This document shows, in pieces, positions 6,767 to 14,405 of a stretch of DNA of 18,470 nt. The position numbers were made by a program, and so were the translations under genes. The notes beneath the pieces are model-generated. The model did not search any database, was not told the origin of the DNA, and saw only the letters and a program-made list of their open reading frames with translations. How positions within the stretch are numbered: the first letter of the stretch is position 1; each line of letters opens with the position of its first letter. The DNA comes from JAGXOF01 sp046545575. Lineage in GTDB: Bacteria > Chloroflexota > Dehalococcoidia > SZUA-161 > SpSt-899. The stretch covers positions 1 to 18,470 of the forward strand of contig JBKGZM010000038.1 in the NCBI GenBank assembly GCA_046545575.1, in the 5' to 3' direction.

Positions 6767-8383
6767 TTACTGTACCTGCCCCTGGTGCCGGTAGTCGCTG
6801 CGGAACATGGGCCAGGACGAATCCGCAACGCCGTCGGAATCTATGTTGAGGGCATAGAGGTTGTTATCGTTTGAGCCGATGTACAGGGTGTTGTTGCTCC
6901 AACCTATGGCAGGCGAGGACTGCACTGCGGCCCCGGTGGAGGACTCCCACTTCTGGGTCCCGTCGGGGTCTATGGCGTATACACTGCCGTGATCGGATCC
7001 TACATAGATAGTGCCATCATACCCAACAGCCGGGCTGGAATGAACTTCATTCTGGGCGTCGAACCTCCATTTTTCAGAAGGGGCGACACCGGAGCCATTG
7101 TCGGTAATGGCGTATAGATAATTGTCACTGTCACCTACATATATGGTCCCATCAGGCCCTATTGCCGGGGATGTGGACACCACCCAACTGGTATTGAACG
7201 GGCTCGGCCACTTGGTGGCCCCTGAAGGTGTCACAGCGTAGAACTCGTCCCGGTCGACACCCACGTATATCGTTCCGTCAGGGCCTATGGCTGGCGAAAA
7301 CACATCGTGTCCCAGGTCAATGGACCACTTCTGTGTCCCATCTGGGTTATATGCGTAAAGGTAGTCGTTGTCCGACCCGATATAGACGGTCCCGTCGGAG
7401 GCTATGGCCGGCGAAGACCCTATATTGTCTCCGATGTCATGACTCCATTTCACCGAACCGGTGCTCGGGTTGATAGCGTAAAAGTTGTCCCCGCTGTCGT
7501 CATTTGCTCCGATGTACACGGTTCCGTCAGTTCCTATTGCTGGAGAGGAGTGGACACCATTAACGCCCAGTGATTTACTCCATTTAATGGTCTTGTCCGG
7601 GCTGATGGCAAGGAAGTTGTCGCTGGTTCCCATTGATCCCACATACACGGTGCCATCAGAGCCCACAGCGGGCGAAGACTCTACTTCGTCGCCGAGGTCA
7701 AGGGCCCATTTCTGGGTCCCGTCAGGGTTGATCGCGTGGAGATGACCGTACTGTGACCCTACGTAGATGGTCCAATCACAGCCTCCTGCGGTACTGGAGA
7801 GGATGTCACCGCTTGCCGTAAATGGCCAGGAATCTCCCTTGGAGCTTCCAGCCGTCGGTCCATTTTCAACCTGAGATACCCCCATGACCAGGGTACGGGC
7901 GTTGTCGCAGCCGTTGTCCCACTGTACGAGGCCCGAGTCGGCTGAGCCGTCATCCATTGTCTCATCGACGCACCGGGCCACATCGTCGGGGATGCCCTGG
8001 TACATAAGGCACGTGTACCTGCCAAGTCCGGTGAGGGTCTGGTCGTTCTTTATGCCCCAGTCCCCGCCCCAGTCGTGGTCCTGAAGGATAGGGCGGTCAA
8101 GGTAAGGGCCATCCCAGCCGACGAAGCCGCCGTCACCCCAGAGCTGGTGCTTGCTTGTGTTGCCTGCGGGATAGTTGCTCCACTCGTAGGGCCACTCACC
8201 TGTGTCGGTGTAGTAATCATAGATAGCTTCACGCATCTTCTGGTGCTCGCCGACGATCATCTGGCACTTTGTGTCACCGGTGATGCCGAAGAAGTTGGGG
8301 ATGACCAGTCCGATGATTAAGGACAGGATGGCCAGCACCACCATCAGCTCGATCAGCGTAAAGCCCGTTTCTTGTCGATGCAC
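6767..8383 (-). CDS. Pilin fused to an eight-blade PQQ-type beta-propeller
   Basis: 538 residues. Residues 1-7 (MHRQETG) are a very short prepilin leader cleaved before FTLIELMVVLAILSLI, with Glu+5. Residues 8 to about 171 form a complete pilin domain matching its two paralogues block by block (HQKMREAIYDYY, GWDGPYLDRPIL, DWGIKNDQTL, ETMDDG, then a strand like theirs). After a 13-residue linker, residues 185 to about 515 form eight propeller blades (DGTIYVGSDxDYLYAI...KW), with the tail SSWPMF near 524. The first blade is degenerate. The start is GTG at 8383, set by AGGA (minus strand, 8392-8389) five bases upstream; the residue before the Phe is Gly, as required. It is a complete fused frame, not an artefact of overlapping ORFs. 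Probable role: a minor pilin placing a propeller at the pilus tip or surface, perhaps a PilY1-like part (inferred). Confidence 0.88.
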   Translation of the reverse strand: MHRQETGFTLIELMVVLAILSLIIGLVIPNFFGITGDTKCQMIVGEHQKMREAIYDYYTDTGEWPYEWSNYPAGNTSKHQLWGDGGFVGWDGPYLDRPILQDHDWGGDWGIKNDQTLTGLGRYTCLMYQGIPDDVARCVDETMDDGSADSGLVQWDNGCDNARTLVMGVSQVENGPTAGSSKGDSWPFTASGDILSSTAGGCDWTIYVGSQYGHLHAINPDGTQKWALDLGDEVESSPAVGSDGTVYVGSMGTSDNFLAISPDKTIKWSKSLGVNGVHSSPAIGTDGTVYIGANDDSGDNFYAINPSTGSVKWSHDIGDNIGSSPAIASDGTVYIGSDNDYLYAYNPDGTQKWSIDLGHDVFSPAIGPDGTIYVGVDRDEFYAVTPSGATKWPSPFNTSWVVSTSPAIGPDGTIYVGDSDNYLYAITDNGSGVAPSEKWRFDAQNEVHSSPAVGYDGTIYVGSDHGSVYAIDPDGTQKWESSTGAAVQSSPAIGWSNNTLYIGSNDNNLYALNIDSDGVADSSWPMFRSDYRHQGQVQ

Positions 8384-8481
8384 TTTTTTCCTGCCTAATA
8401 TAGACCCCTACTCTCGCTCAACCGCGCCCCTGTTTTTTGCAGCGGGAGGATTAGCTGCGGGTGGTTACAAAGTTGCGCTTC

Positions 8482-8512
8482 CCCGTGCGGAGACCGCAGG
8501 TCTCCGCACGGG
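8482..8512 (-). other. Strong hairpin between the two pilin genes
   Basis: CCCGTGCGGAGACC (8482-8495) and its perfect complement (8499-8512) form a 14-bp stem with a GCA loop. It lies 55 bases beyond the stop of the upstream pilin and about 100 bases before the propeller-pilin start. There is no U-tract in the minus direction, so it is more likely a 3' stabiliser, processing signal, leaky terminator or dispersed repeat than a full terminator. Confidence 0.5.
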
Positions 8513-8566
8513 ATAAATACGCTCACAAAAAACGGCTTGTGTTGGAAAGCTTCACTAAACTAAAAC

Positions 8567-9265
8567 CTATGGAGCCGCGACATTGTCTCCGCCAGATTCT
8601 CCGTCCTGTGCTCCGAGTATGATCTCCAGGTAGTTGCCGCTGCTGGTGGCATTGCCGCCACCAGTGCTGTTTCCGCTAGGCCAGGTTGTGCCTCCATATT
8701 GGACAGCTCCGGTGCCGCGCTCGCCGTCGTCCATGTCACTGTCCACAGTGGAGGCTACCGATTGAGGAACGTCCTGGTAGCAGAGGGCTGTGTAGTACGG
8801 GGCCCCCGTGTTGTTCGAGCTTGTCATATTGAGTTGCCGGTCCTCTACTACACCCCAGTAACCATCCCATCTAGTCTCCTGCAGGATGGGCCGATCTATG
8901 TACGGGCCTTCCCATCCTGTGAGGGTGGCGTTTCCGCAATCGTCCCAGCTATCCCAGAGCTGGTGGCCTGCTCGGTTGGTATCTGTAGAGTTTAGTGCGT
9001 ATTCGCTCCACTCGGTAGGCCACTCACCGGTATCGGTGAAGTAGCTGTATACTGCCTCGCGCATCTTCTCGTGCTGGCCCTGGACCATCACGGCCTCCGT
9101 GTCCTCGGTGAGGTCGAAGAAGTTGGGGACGACCAGGCCCACCAACAAGGCTATAATGACCAGCACAACCATCAACTCGATCAGAGTGAAACCACCCTGA
9201 CCACTATGTAATCCCTTTGCTTTTGCTATGAGTTTGCTCACTTTTCCCCCTTTGTGTTTATTCAT
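8567..9265 (-). CDS. Type IV pilin / GspG-like pseudopilin
   Basis: About 232 residues from ATG 9265. It has a basic 25-residue leader ending QGG, then FTLIELMVVLVIIALLVG (Glu+5) and VVPNFF. The soluble part carries QGQHEKMREAV, GWEGPYIDRPIL, YWGVVED, a D-x-D-M-D-D-G loop and a Gly/Ser/Asn-rich C-terminal extension. I chose ATG 9265 (GGAG five bases upstream) over an in-frame GTG at 9304, because the longer form would add 13 residues encoded by repeat-like intergenic sequence. It lies next to the response regulator gene and upstream of the propeller pilin. Its plain architecture and position suggest it may be the major pilin, but that is inferred. Confidence 0.88.
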   Translation of the reverse strand: MNKHKGGKVSKLIAKAKGLHSGQGGFTLIELMVVLVIIALLVGLVVPNFFDLTEDTEAVMVQGQHEKMREAVYSYFTDTGEWPTEWSEYALNSTDTNRAGHQLWDSWDDCGNATLTGWEGPYIDRPILQETRWDGYWGVVEDRQLNMTSSNNTGAPYYTALCYQDVPQSVASTVDSDMDDGERGTGAVQYGGTTWPSGNSTGGGNATSSGNYLEIILGAQDGESGGDNVAAP

Positions 9266-9600
9266 TAGTCTCCAGTCGACAGTTTGCCCCTCCGCACTCT
9301 CCACTTTTACCTTTTTGACTTTTGCATCTTTAATTCTTCCTGCACCTCCTTCGCCTTCAGCAGGCTGGTTTTGTCTTTAGTCCTCAGTCGACAGCTTACA
9401 GTCAACAGTCCACCGCCCCCCGCACCTTCTGTCTCTCAGCTTTTAATCTTTCATTTTAAATCTTAATTTTAAAATCTTTAATCCAATCGATAGGTACCAA
9501 TTGGGGTATTCCCGTAATTCTTCTGGGTGGTATCCACCAAATGTAGGTTAACCCGAGGGGATTATGAAGTCAATAACCCGAAAGTAGTATTTATTGGGGG
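9266..9600. other. Intergenic region with word-like degenerate repeats
   Basis: No gene is seen. Near-copies of TTAGTCnnCAGTCGACAG occur at 9265-9282 and 9377-9394 (16 of 18 identical), followed by CAGTCAACAGTCC. Next comes an AT-rich run (9437-9482) made of variants of TTTAATCTTT, TTTTAAATCTTAA and TTTTAAAATCTT. The right end holds a probable promoter (9545-9573). A weak hairpin, GGGGCT-AAACC-AGCCCC (9597-9613), covers the stop of the response regulator gene. Confidence 0.5.
9545..9581 (-). promoter_or_regulatory. Candidate pilin promoter with paired 8-bp repeats
   Basis: On the minus strand, TTGACT (9573-9568) is followed after 17 bases by TAACCT (9550-9545), a fair sigma70-type -35 and a weak -10. 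TCGGGTTA occurs twice in the same orientation (9581-9574 and 9556-9549), 25 bases apart, one abutting the -35 and one overlapping the -10. This arrangement would suit a transcription factor, possibly the regulator encoded directly upstream. The leader to ATG 9265 would be about 275 bases. Confidence 0.3.
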
Positions 9601-10248
9601 CTAAACCAGCCCCATCCTTATCGCGTAGCTGGTGGCCTCTGCCCGGTTCCTTATGTGGAGCTTATCCATGATGTTTCGTAGATGGACTTTTGCCGTGTTT
9701 TCCGATATGAATAGGGCTTCCGCTATCTGCTTGTTGGTAGAACCCTGGGCTACGTGTTGCAGTATCTCTATCTCTCTGGCGCTTAATGCCTGCTCCTGTG
9801 CTTCCTTGCGCTTATCCCGGTACTTGAACTCATTGAGCATTTTGCTGGCCATGGAGGGGGTCAGCATCACGTCTCCCTCGGCGACGTGGATAATGGAGGA
9901 GATGAGGTCTTGAGGAGGGATATCCTTAAGCAGATACCCTTTGGCGCCATATCGCAGGGCATTGAAGAGGTCGGCATCCTCTTCAGACACCGTCAGTATC
10001 ACGACGCTGCACTCAGGCAGTTCCTTTTGTATCACCACTGTGGCATCGAGTCCGTTCATCCTGGGCATGCGAATATCCATGAGAATGATATCCGGTTTCA
10101 GCTCTTTTGCGAGGTCAACTCCCTCTTTCCCATCAAGGGCTTCCCCAACCACTTTGATCCTTTCACTGGTGGATAATGCATCCTTAACCCCACTCCGGAA
10201 CAGGGAATGGTCGTCCACGAGCAATACCTTGATTTGTTCTTCTTCCAT
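9601..10248 (-). CDS. NarL/FixJ-type response regulator
   Basis: 215 residues. The receiver domain (about 6-120) has the acidic pair Asp12-Asp13, phospho-acceptor Asp58 in IILMDIRMP, Thr86 and Lys108 in GYLLKD. A LuxR-type helix-turn-helix follows (about 150-212: LSAREIEIL...STNKQIAEALFISENTAKVHLRNIMDKL). ATG 10248 has AGGAGGT five bases upstream. It begins 24 bases after the kinase gene and is certainly its partner. It is the last gene before the pilin cluster, so pilus genes are natural targets, although no binding experiment can be read from sequence. Confidence 0.95.
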   Translation of the reverse strand: MEEEQIKVLLVDDHSLFRSGVKDALSTSERIKVVGEALDGKEGVDLAKELKPDIILMDIRMPRMNGLDATVVIQKELPECSVVILTVSEEDADLFNALRYGAKGYLLKDIPPQDLISSIIHVAEGDVMLTPSMASKMLNEFKYRDKRKEAQEQALSAREIEILQHVAQGSTNKQIAEALFISENTAKVHLRNIMDKLHIRNRAEATSYAIRMGLV

Positions 10249-10272
10249 TGGTTACCTCCTGGTCCCCGACCT

Positions 10273-11442
10273 CTATCTCTCCACGGGCAGGCTTATCTTA
10301 ACCTCGGTACCGTTGCTCATAGAGGAGATGTGAAACTTGCCACCAAGTTCCTCCACCCTTTCCTTCATTATACGCAGTCCGTGGTGGCTAGTCCAGTCCA
10401 GTTCTCCTTGAGAAAATCCACAACCGTTGTCCTTGATGGTGATATTAAGCCATGCCCTCTCTTTTTTAAGCTGTACCAAGACCCTGCTCGCTCTGGCGTG
10501 CTTTCGTACGTTTGCCAGTGCCTCCTGAACCACACGCAGAAGCTGTGTCGTGACGAAGGGAGGGAGGCTCAGTTTAGCTATGGAAGAGGAGAGCTTTGTC
10601 TCAATGCCTGTTTGGTTACGGAAATCCTCAAGGCTTCTCTCTACCTCGGCGGCCAGATCCCCTTTCTGGGGCTGGCGAATGTACAGGTTGTTGACGGATT
10701 CCCTCACATCCTTGTACGCATCCTCGATGATCGATTTCATCTCCCCTATTTCCGCATTGCGGCGTTCTTCATCAAGATCGTTTAAACGGTCCCCGAGCAG
10801 TTTTGCCTTCATGTTGAGATACGCGAGCTTCTGGACGGTATCATCGTGCATTTCCCTTGCTATCCTTTTTCTCTCATAGGAAATGGCCTGTCCCTCTATA
10901 TGCCGGTGAACATTGACATTGGTGCGATAGGCAAGCACAGGGATAAGGAAGGTGATGATTACGTAGATTGCGAGGGAGGTAATGAGATTTCCCTCCATGA
11001 TTGAGACGAAGGTTTGTGTATACCCGAAGAAGGTATGGGCTATGATAAGGGAAAAGGAGAAAACCCCTGCGGCAGGGAAGGACACTCTTGGCTCCAGCAA
11101 GAACGATGCAGCGATGATAGGGCAAAGCGAATAGAGGAGGAACCCGCTGTTCAGGCCACCGGTTATTAAAACCAGAACAATACAGACAAGTACATCGCCG
11201 CCGAATATAAGATAATTCCAGATATCCTTTTCATAAATTCTGAGGGGGGCAAAGGCTTTGAAGATCGTATAGGCTCCCACGAGGGCAAAGAGCACATACG
11301 TCTCGGCTGTGATCTCCTCAGGATAGGCGAGGAGAATAATCACCACTACCGCGATCACGTAGGCGAATAAGCGATAGGCCGAGAGAACCTCATAAACTCG
11401 TTTTTCGTACGGGAGTTCCCCCCATTTTAGTCCGAGTTTCAT
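10273..11442 (-). CDS. Membrane histidine kinase, NarX/DegS type
   Basis: 389 residues. The first half has about six hydrophobic segments (near 21-40, 47-66, 76-95, 101-117, 124-140, 152-172) with very short external loops, so it probably senses something in or at the membrane rather than through an extracellular domain. The HisKA_3 phosphorylation site is in RKRIAREMHDDTVQKL, with His199. The ATPase domain shows the N box QEALANVRKHA (Asn311), the G1 box DNGCGF, the G2 motif HHGLRIMKERV and GTEVKISLP. ATG 11442 has an AGGAGGA-type site upstream. It follows pilD by 49 bases and is probably co-transcribed with the pil genes. Confidence 0.93.
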   Translation of the reverse strand: MKLGLKWGELPYEKRVYEVLSAYRLFAYVIAVVVIILLAYPEEITAETYVLFALVGAYTIFKAFAPLRIYEKDIWNYLIFGGDVLVCIVLVLITGGLNSGFLLYSLCPIIAASFLLEPRVSFPAAGVFSFSLIIAHTFFGYTQTFVSIMEGNLITSLAIYVIITFLIPVLAYRTNVNVHRHIEGQAISYERKRIAREMHDDTVQKLAYLNMKAKLLGDRLNDLDEERRNAEIGEMKSIIEDAYKDVRESVNNLYIRQPQKGDLAAEVERSLEDFRNQTGIETKLSSSIAKLSLPPFVTTQLLRVVQEALANVRKHARASRVLVQLKKERAWLNITIKDNGCGFSQGELDWTSHHGLRIMKERVEELGGKFHISSMSNGTEVKISLPVER

Positions 11443-11491
11443 TTATCTCCTCCTGGTCCGGAATGACATTTTGAACGTTTCATAGTGCCTG

Positions 11492-12289
11492 TCAGAAAAG
11501 CCCGATATACCAGTTGAGAATACTCCCTCCCCATAGCAGCGTGGCGAACGTGCCCAGGCAGAGGAACGGTCCGAAGGGTATGGCTTCCTTCCGTCCTTTG
11601 CGTCTCAGGATGAGCATCCCGGCAGCTGAGAGGCCACCCAAGATTATCGAAATTCCTAGAGCGACCAGTATCAAGGGGAAGCCGGTCATAAAGCCCATGA
11701 CGGCGACAAGCTTCACGTCCCCCCACCCCATCCCCCCCGGTGAGACCAGAGCGATGACGCTAAAGAGAAAAAAGCCAAGCCCCCCGCCGGCGAGCGCGCT
11801 GATTACCGCTGCCAGGTGGGGCAACCCAACCGCCCCCAGCCACACGTGGTCCTGCAACGGCAGGTATATCGCTGAGAGCCCCAGACAGACGGGGAGCGCC
11901 GGGTAGGTGATCTTGTTGGGGATGATGCCGTGTTCGAGGTCTATTACCGCTACGGCCAGTAATAGAAAGGTATAGAAGGCGGTTATCCCCCAGTAGGTGC
12001 CGCCGCCGTGGTAGAGGAAAAGCGCGAGGACAAGGACCCCTGTTAGAACCTCAATCAAAAGGGTGCGCACGGGTATGTATGCCCCGCAGTACCGGCAGTG
12101 GCCGCGAAACCAAACATAGCTCAGGACCGGTACCATGTCCCAGGCCCGTAGCTTACGGTTGCATTCGGGGCAGTGGGAGGGAGGATTGGTTATCGATTGC
12201 CCGCGAGGGAGCCGGTCGATAACTACATTAAGGAAGCTTCCTATGGAAGCTCCAAGAATGAAGATGATGAAATATATGAAGTACATCAT
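11492..12289 (-). CDS. pilD: Prepilin peptidase / N-methylase (A24 family)
   Basis: 265 residues, polytopic. It cleaves the leader before the Phe of type IV prepilins and, in the bifunctional family, methylates the new N-terminus. The N-terminal domain GASIGSFLNVVIDRLPRG is followed by two zinc-type CxxC pairs (Cys40/43 and Cys65/68), marking the full bifunctional form. The catalytic aspartates are Asp117 in AVIDLEHGIIPN and Asp191 in GMGWGDVKL. Its start overlaps the pilM stop in ATGA, so translation is probably coupled; no strong ribosome site is seen. Its substrates are evident in the window: the three pilins at 415-981, 6767-8383 and 8567-9265. Confidence 0.95.
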   Translation of the reverse strand: MMYFIYFIIFILGASIGSFLNVVIDRLPRGQSITNPPSHCPECNRKLRAWDMVPVLSYVWFRGHCRYCGAYIPVRTLLIEVLTGVLVLALFLYHGGGTYWGITAFYTFLLLAVAVIDLEHGIIPNKITYPALPVCLGLSAIYLPLQDHVWLGAVGLPHLAAVISALAGGGLGFFLFSVIALVSPGGMGWGDVKLVAVMGFMTGFPLILVALGISIILGGLSAAGMLILRRKGRKEAIPFGPFLCLGTFATLLWGGSILNWYIGLF

Positions 12290-13248
12290 GACGATTTCAT
12301 TGTGAGTCCAATATTTACCATCATGGAAGCCTTGGGGAAGTCTTCGGGCAGCTTCATAGCAGGCTCTGCCTCATATACGGAATGTCCGGTAGCCTCTTCC
12401 ACAGCTCTGGCTACTTCCTGATTGGAGGAAAGTGACCCCGAGAGATAGACGGGTACCTCGGGGGGGAGCGGCTCCCTCCTGCTCGTATTATAGAAGCTCA
12501 TGGTTCGTTCTATTTCTCCCGCCACCCAGTCAGCATCATCCCCCGAAAGCGACTCTTCACTGAAGTGGCTCCTCATAACTGCGGGGGCATTTTCTCCGAT
12601 GATGATGACATCCAGGCTGTTTAGTTCCACATGGGCGATAATCGCGGGACTCTGGTCAATGGCCCTTGCCAGAGCCAGCGGCGCCGTGTCAAAGCTCACC
12701 GGCTTAAGTCCAGCCATTCTAAGGGTTCGGACAAGCGAATCAACGGCGAATTTGGGCACCGCCAGTGTGAAAAAGGACCCTTCTTCCTGGGGCAGGGCCT
12801 GCCAGTAGAGGTAGTTCTCCTCCAACGATACCGCCGTTAGCCTTCTGACTTCCCTGGGGATGGCAATCTCAGGATCGACATCCTTTCCATACGGAAGGGA
12901 GATGACCCTTGAGATCGAGTCCACCCCGGGCAGTGCTGCTACTACCTTGCTCCCTTTCAGTCCCCGATTGGCAATTGCGTTCTGGATGACCCTGGCAACA
13001 GCTCCTTCGTCGGCGATGAAACCCCTGTTGACCAGAGCCGGACTGAACGGGAAGTTTACCCATCCGGTTACCTTCTTGCCTGTGTATGACATGACCTTCA
13101 ACACCGAGCCCTCGATGCTGAGCGTGAGTTTCCCCTGCTCGATGAATGGCAGTGCGGAAGGCAGGTGGCCGCGCAGTCCCTGCCCTGTGAGCCCGAAAGG
13201 AATGGGCTTCTGGAGCCATGCCCTGATTTTTGAGCTGCTTGTCATCAC
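12286..13248 (-). CDS. pilM: PilM-like actin-fold pilus assembly protein
   Basis: 320 residues, cytoplasmic, with no membrane segment. PilM is an actin-like nucleotide-binding protein that holds the N-terminal INLLP tail of PilN and links the membrane PilN/PilO complex to the motor. The call rests on length, on features such as KVVAALPG, a V-x-R-x-I-x-L-P strand and PLALARA, and on its place beside pilN and pilO. The first phosphate loop (LTLSIEGSVLKV) lacks the usual Asp seen in canonical PilM, so nucleotide binding may be altered. The start is either GTG 13248 or the next codon, ATG 13245; both overlap the stop of the preceding gene. Confidence 0.85.
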   Translation of the reverse strand: MMTSSSKIRAWLQKPIPFGLTGQGLRGHLPSALPFIEQGKLTLSIEGSVLKVMSYTGKKVTGWVNFPFSPALVNRGFIADEGAVARVIQNAIANRGLKGSKVVAALPGVDSISRVISLPYGKDVDPEIAIPREVRRLTAVSLEENYLYWQALPQEEGSFFTLAVPKFAVDSLVRTLRMAGLKPVSFDTAPLALARAIDQSPAIIAHVELNSLDVIIIGENAPAVMRSHFSEESLSGDDADWVAGEIERTMSFYNTSRREPLPPEVPVYLSGSLSSNQEVARAVEEATGHSVYEAEPAMKLPEDFPKASMMVNIGLTMKSS

Positions 13249-13838
13249 TCCTGTTCCCCCGTTTCAGGTGCCAAATACATGGCCATCTCTACATTCATGG
13301 TCCAGGCGTTTTCCTCCCGCTCCAAGGAGAGGTTCTGGACGAGCATGGTCGGAAAGTCGGTAATCTCCCTGAGAAAAGAGGCCAAACGCAGCGGCTCTCC
13401 CCGGGCGGTTAACTGGTAACTGAAGACGGGGTGCTCGGTGTCCCCGAGTTCCCTGGTAGTCCATGTACCATTGTAGTTCACGATTTCTACATTGCTTTCA
13501 CCGGCCAGTTGATGCAAAGAAGTAGCCATCTGAGCATATTCCGTTTTGTCGGGAAAATCTACGCCACCACGCTCAATCCGGGTCCTCAGATCGGATAGCT
13601 CTGCCTTGAGTTCATCCAGGTTGCTGACGCTCTTCTTGGCCTTCACAAGCTCTGCTTTAGCGGCCGTAAGTTCTGTTTCCATTGTATCGACTCTCTCGCT
13701 GGCACTCGTATAGCTTCTGTAGGAGAAAAACAGGGCCAGCAAGGATGCACATAGTAACACCACAAGCACCACGTTAACCCTGCTCAGGTGCCGTGTGTTC
13801 AGGAACCTCCCTCTATCTCTCTGCTCTTTGCGTTGCAT
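13245..13838 (-). CDS. pilO: PilO-like inner-membrane pilus assembly protein
   Basis: 197 residues with a short basic cytoplasmic tail, one membrane helix (about 23-41), a predicted coiled coil (about 44-90) and a small alpha/beta domain containing a Y-A-Q-M-A-T-S-L-H-Q-L-A helix and a strand-rich end. This is the PilO/GspM architecture: it pairs with PilN to form the alignment complex. Sequence conservation in the family is low, so the name depends on architecture and on the position between pilN and pilM. It begins 6 bases after pilN. Confidence 0.8.
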   Translation of the reverse strand: MQRKEQRDRGRFLNTRHLSRVNVVLVVLLCASLLALFFSYRSYTSASERVDTMETELTAAKAELVKAKKSVSNLDELKAELSDLRTRIERGGVDFPDKTEYAQMATSLHQLAGESNVEIVNYNGTWTTRELGDTEHPVFSYQLTARGEPLRLASFLREITDFPTMLVQNLSLEREENAWTMNVEMAMYLAPETGEQE

Positions 13839-13844
13839 TGTTTC

Positions 13845-14405
13845 TTATCGTTTTGGCTGGATGTGGAATGTGAATTCGGAAGAGGAGGTAGTCTCTGACA
13901 ATGACTGAACCTCCACTATTGCTATCTCCGGTGTATCCGAAAGGTTCTCATAGTAGGGCCAGACGGCTTCGGGGGGAGTAGAAGAACCCTCCACTAAGAA
14001 CCCTGCTTCATTCGTGCTCACCGACTGTAAGTTTATTGCTTGAGATGCAGAGCTGAAGAAATATGAAATAAAGCTCGCCCAGTTTACCTTCCTGGAGGAT
14101 ATAAGCTCTTCCGCTTGCTTTGTTTGCTCCAGTTGTTGTCTCGCGTCTTCGATCTGCTCCTGGAGATGCTGAGCCTCTTTCTCTTTTTCCTCCAGGCTCT
14201 CAAGTTGTTCCTGTACCTCGCTCATTTCAGATTCCATACGTGCGATGTCCGTACTTGTACTTGACTTGCTTTGGTAGATGACCAGAGTGCCAGCGAGCAG
14301 GACCACTATCAGGAAAATAAGGCCTATCTGTCTCCTTGAGAGCACTGGCTGACGGTACTCCTGGGGAAGGAGGTTTATGTCCGGAATATTGGCTGATGTG
14401 CTCAT
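13845..14405 (-). CDS. pilN: PilN-like inner-membrane pilus assembly protein
   Basis: 186 residues. The N-terminal cytoplasmic motif INLLPQEYR (10-18) is the PilM-binding signature of PilN. One membrane helix (about 27-46) follows, then a long Glu/Gln-rich coiled coil (about 53-101) and a C-terminal ferredoxin-like domain. It works with PilO and PilM as the platform of the pilus machine. Its ATG overlaps the pilC stop in ATGA, indicating translational coupling. Confidence 0.92.
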   Translation of the reverse strand: MSTSANIPDINLLPQEYRQPVLSRRQIGLIFLIVVLLAGTLVIYQSKSSTSTDIARMESEMSEVQEQLESLEEKEKEAQHLQEQIEDARQQLEQTKQAEELISSRKVNWASFISYFFSSASQAINLQSVSTNEAGFLVEGSSTPPEAVWPYYENLSDTPEIAIVEVQSLSETTSSSEFTFHIQPKR

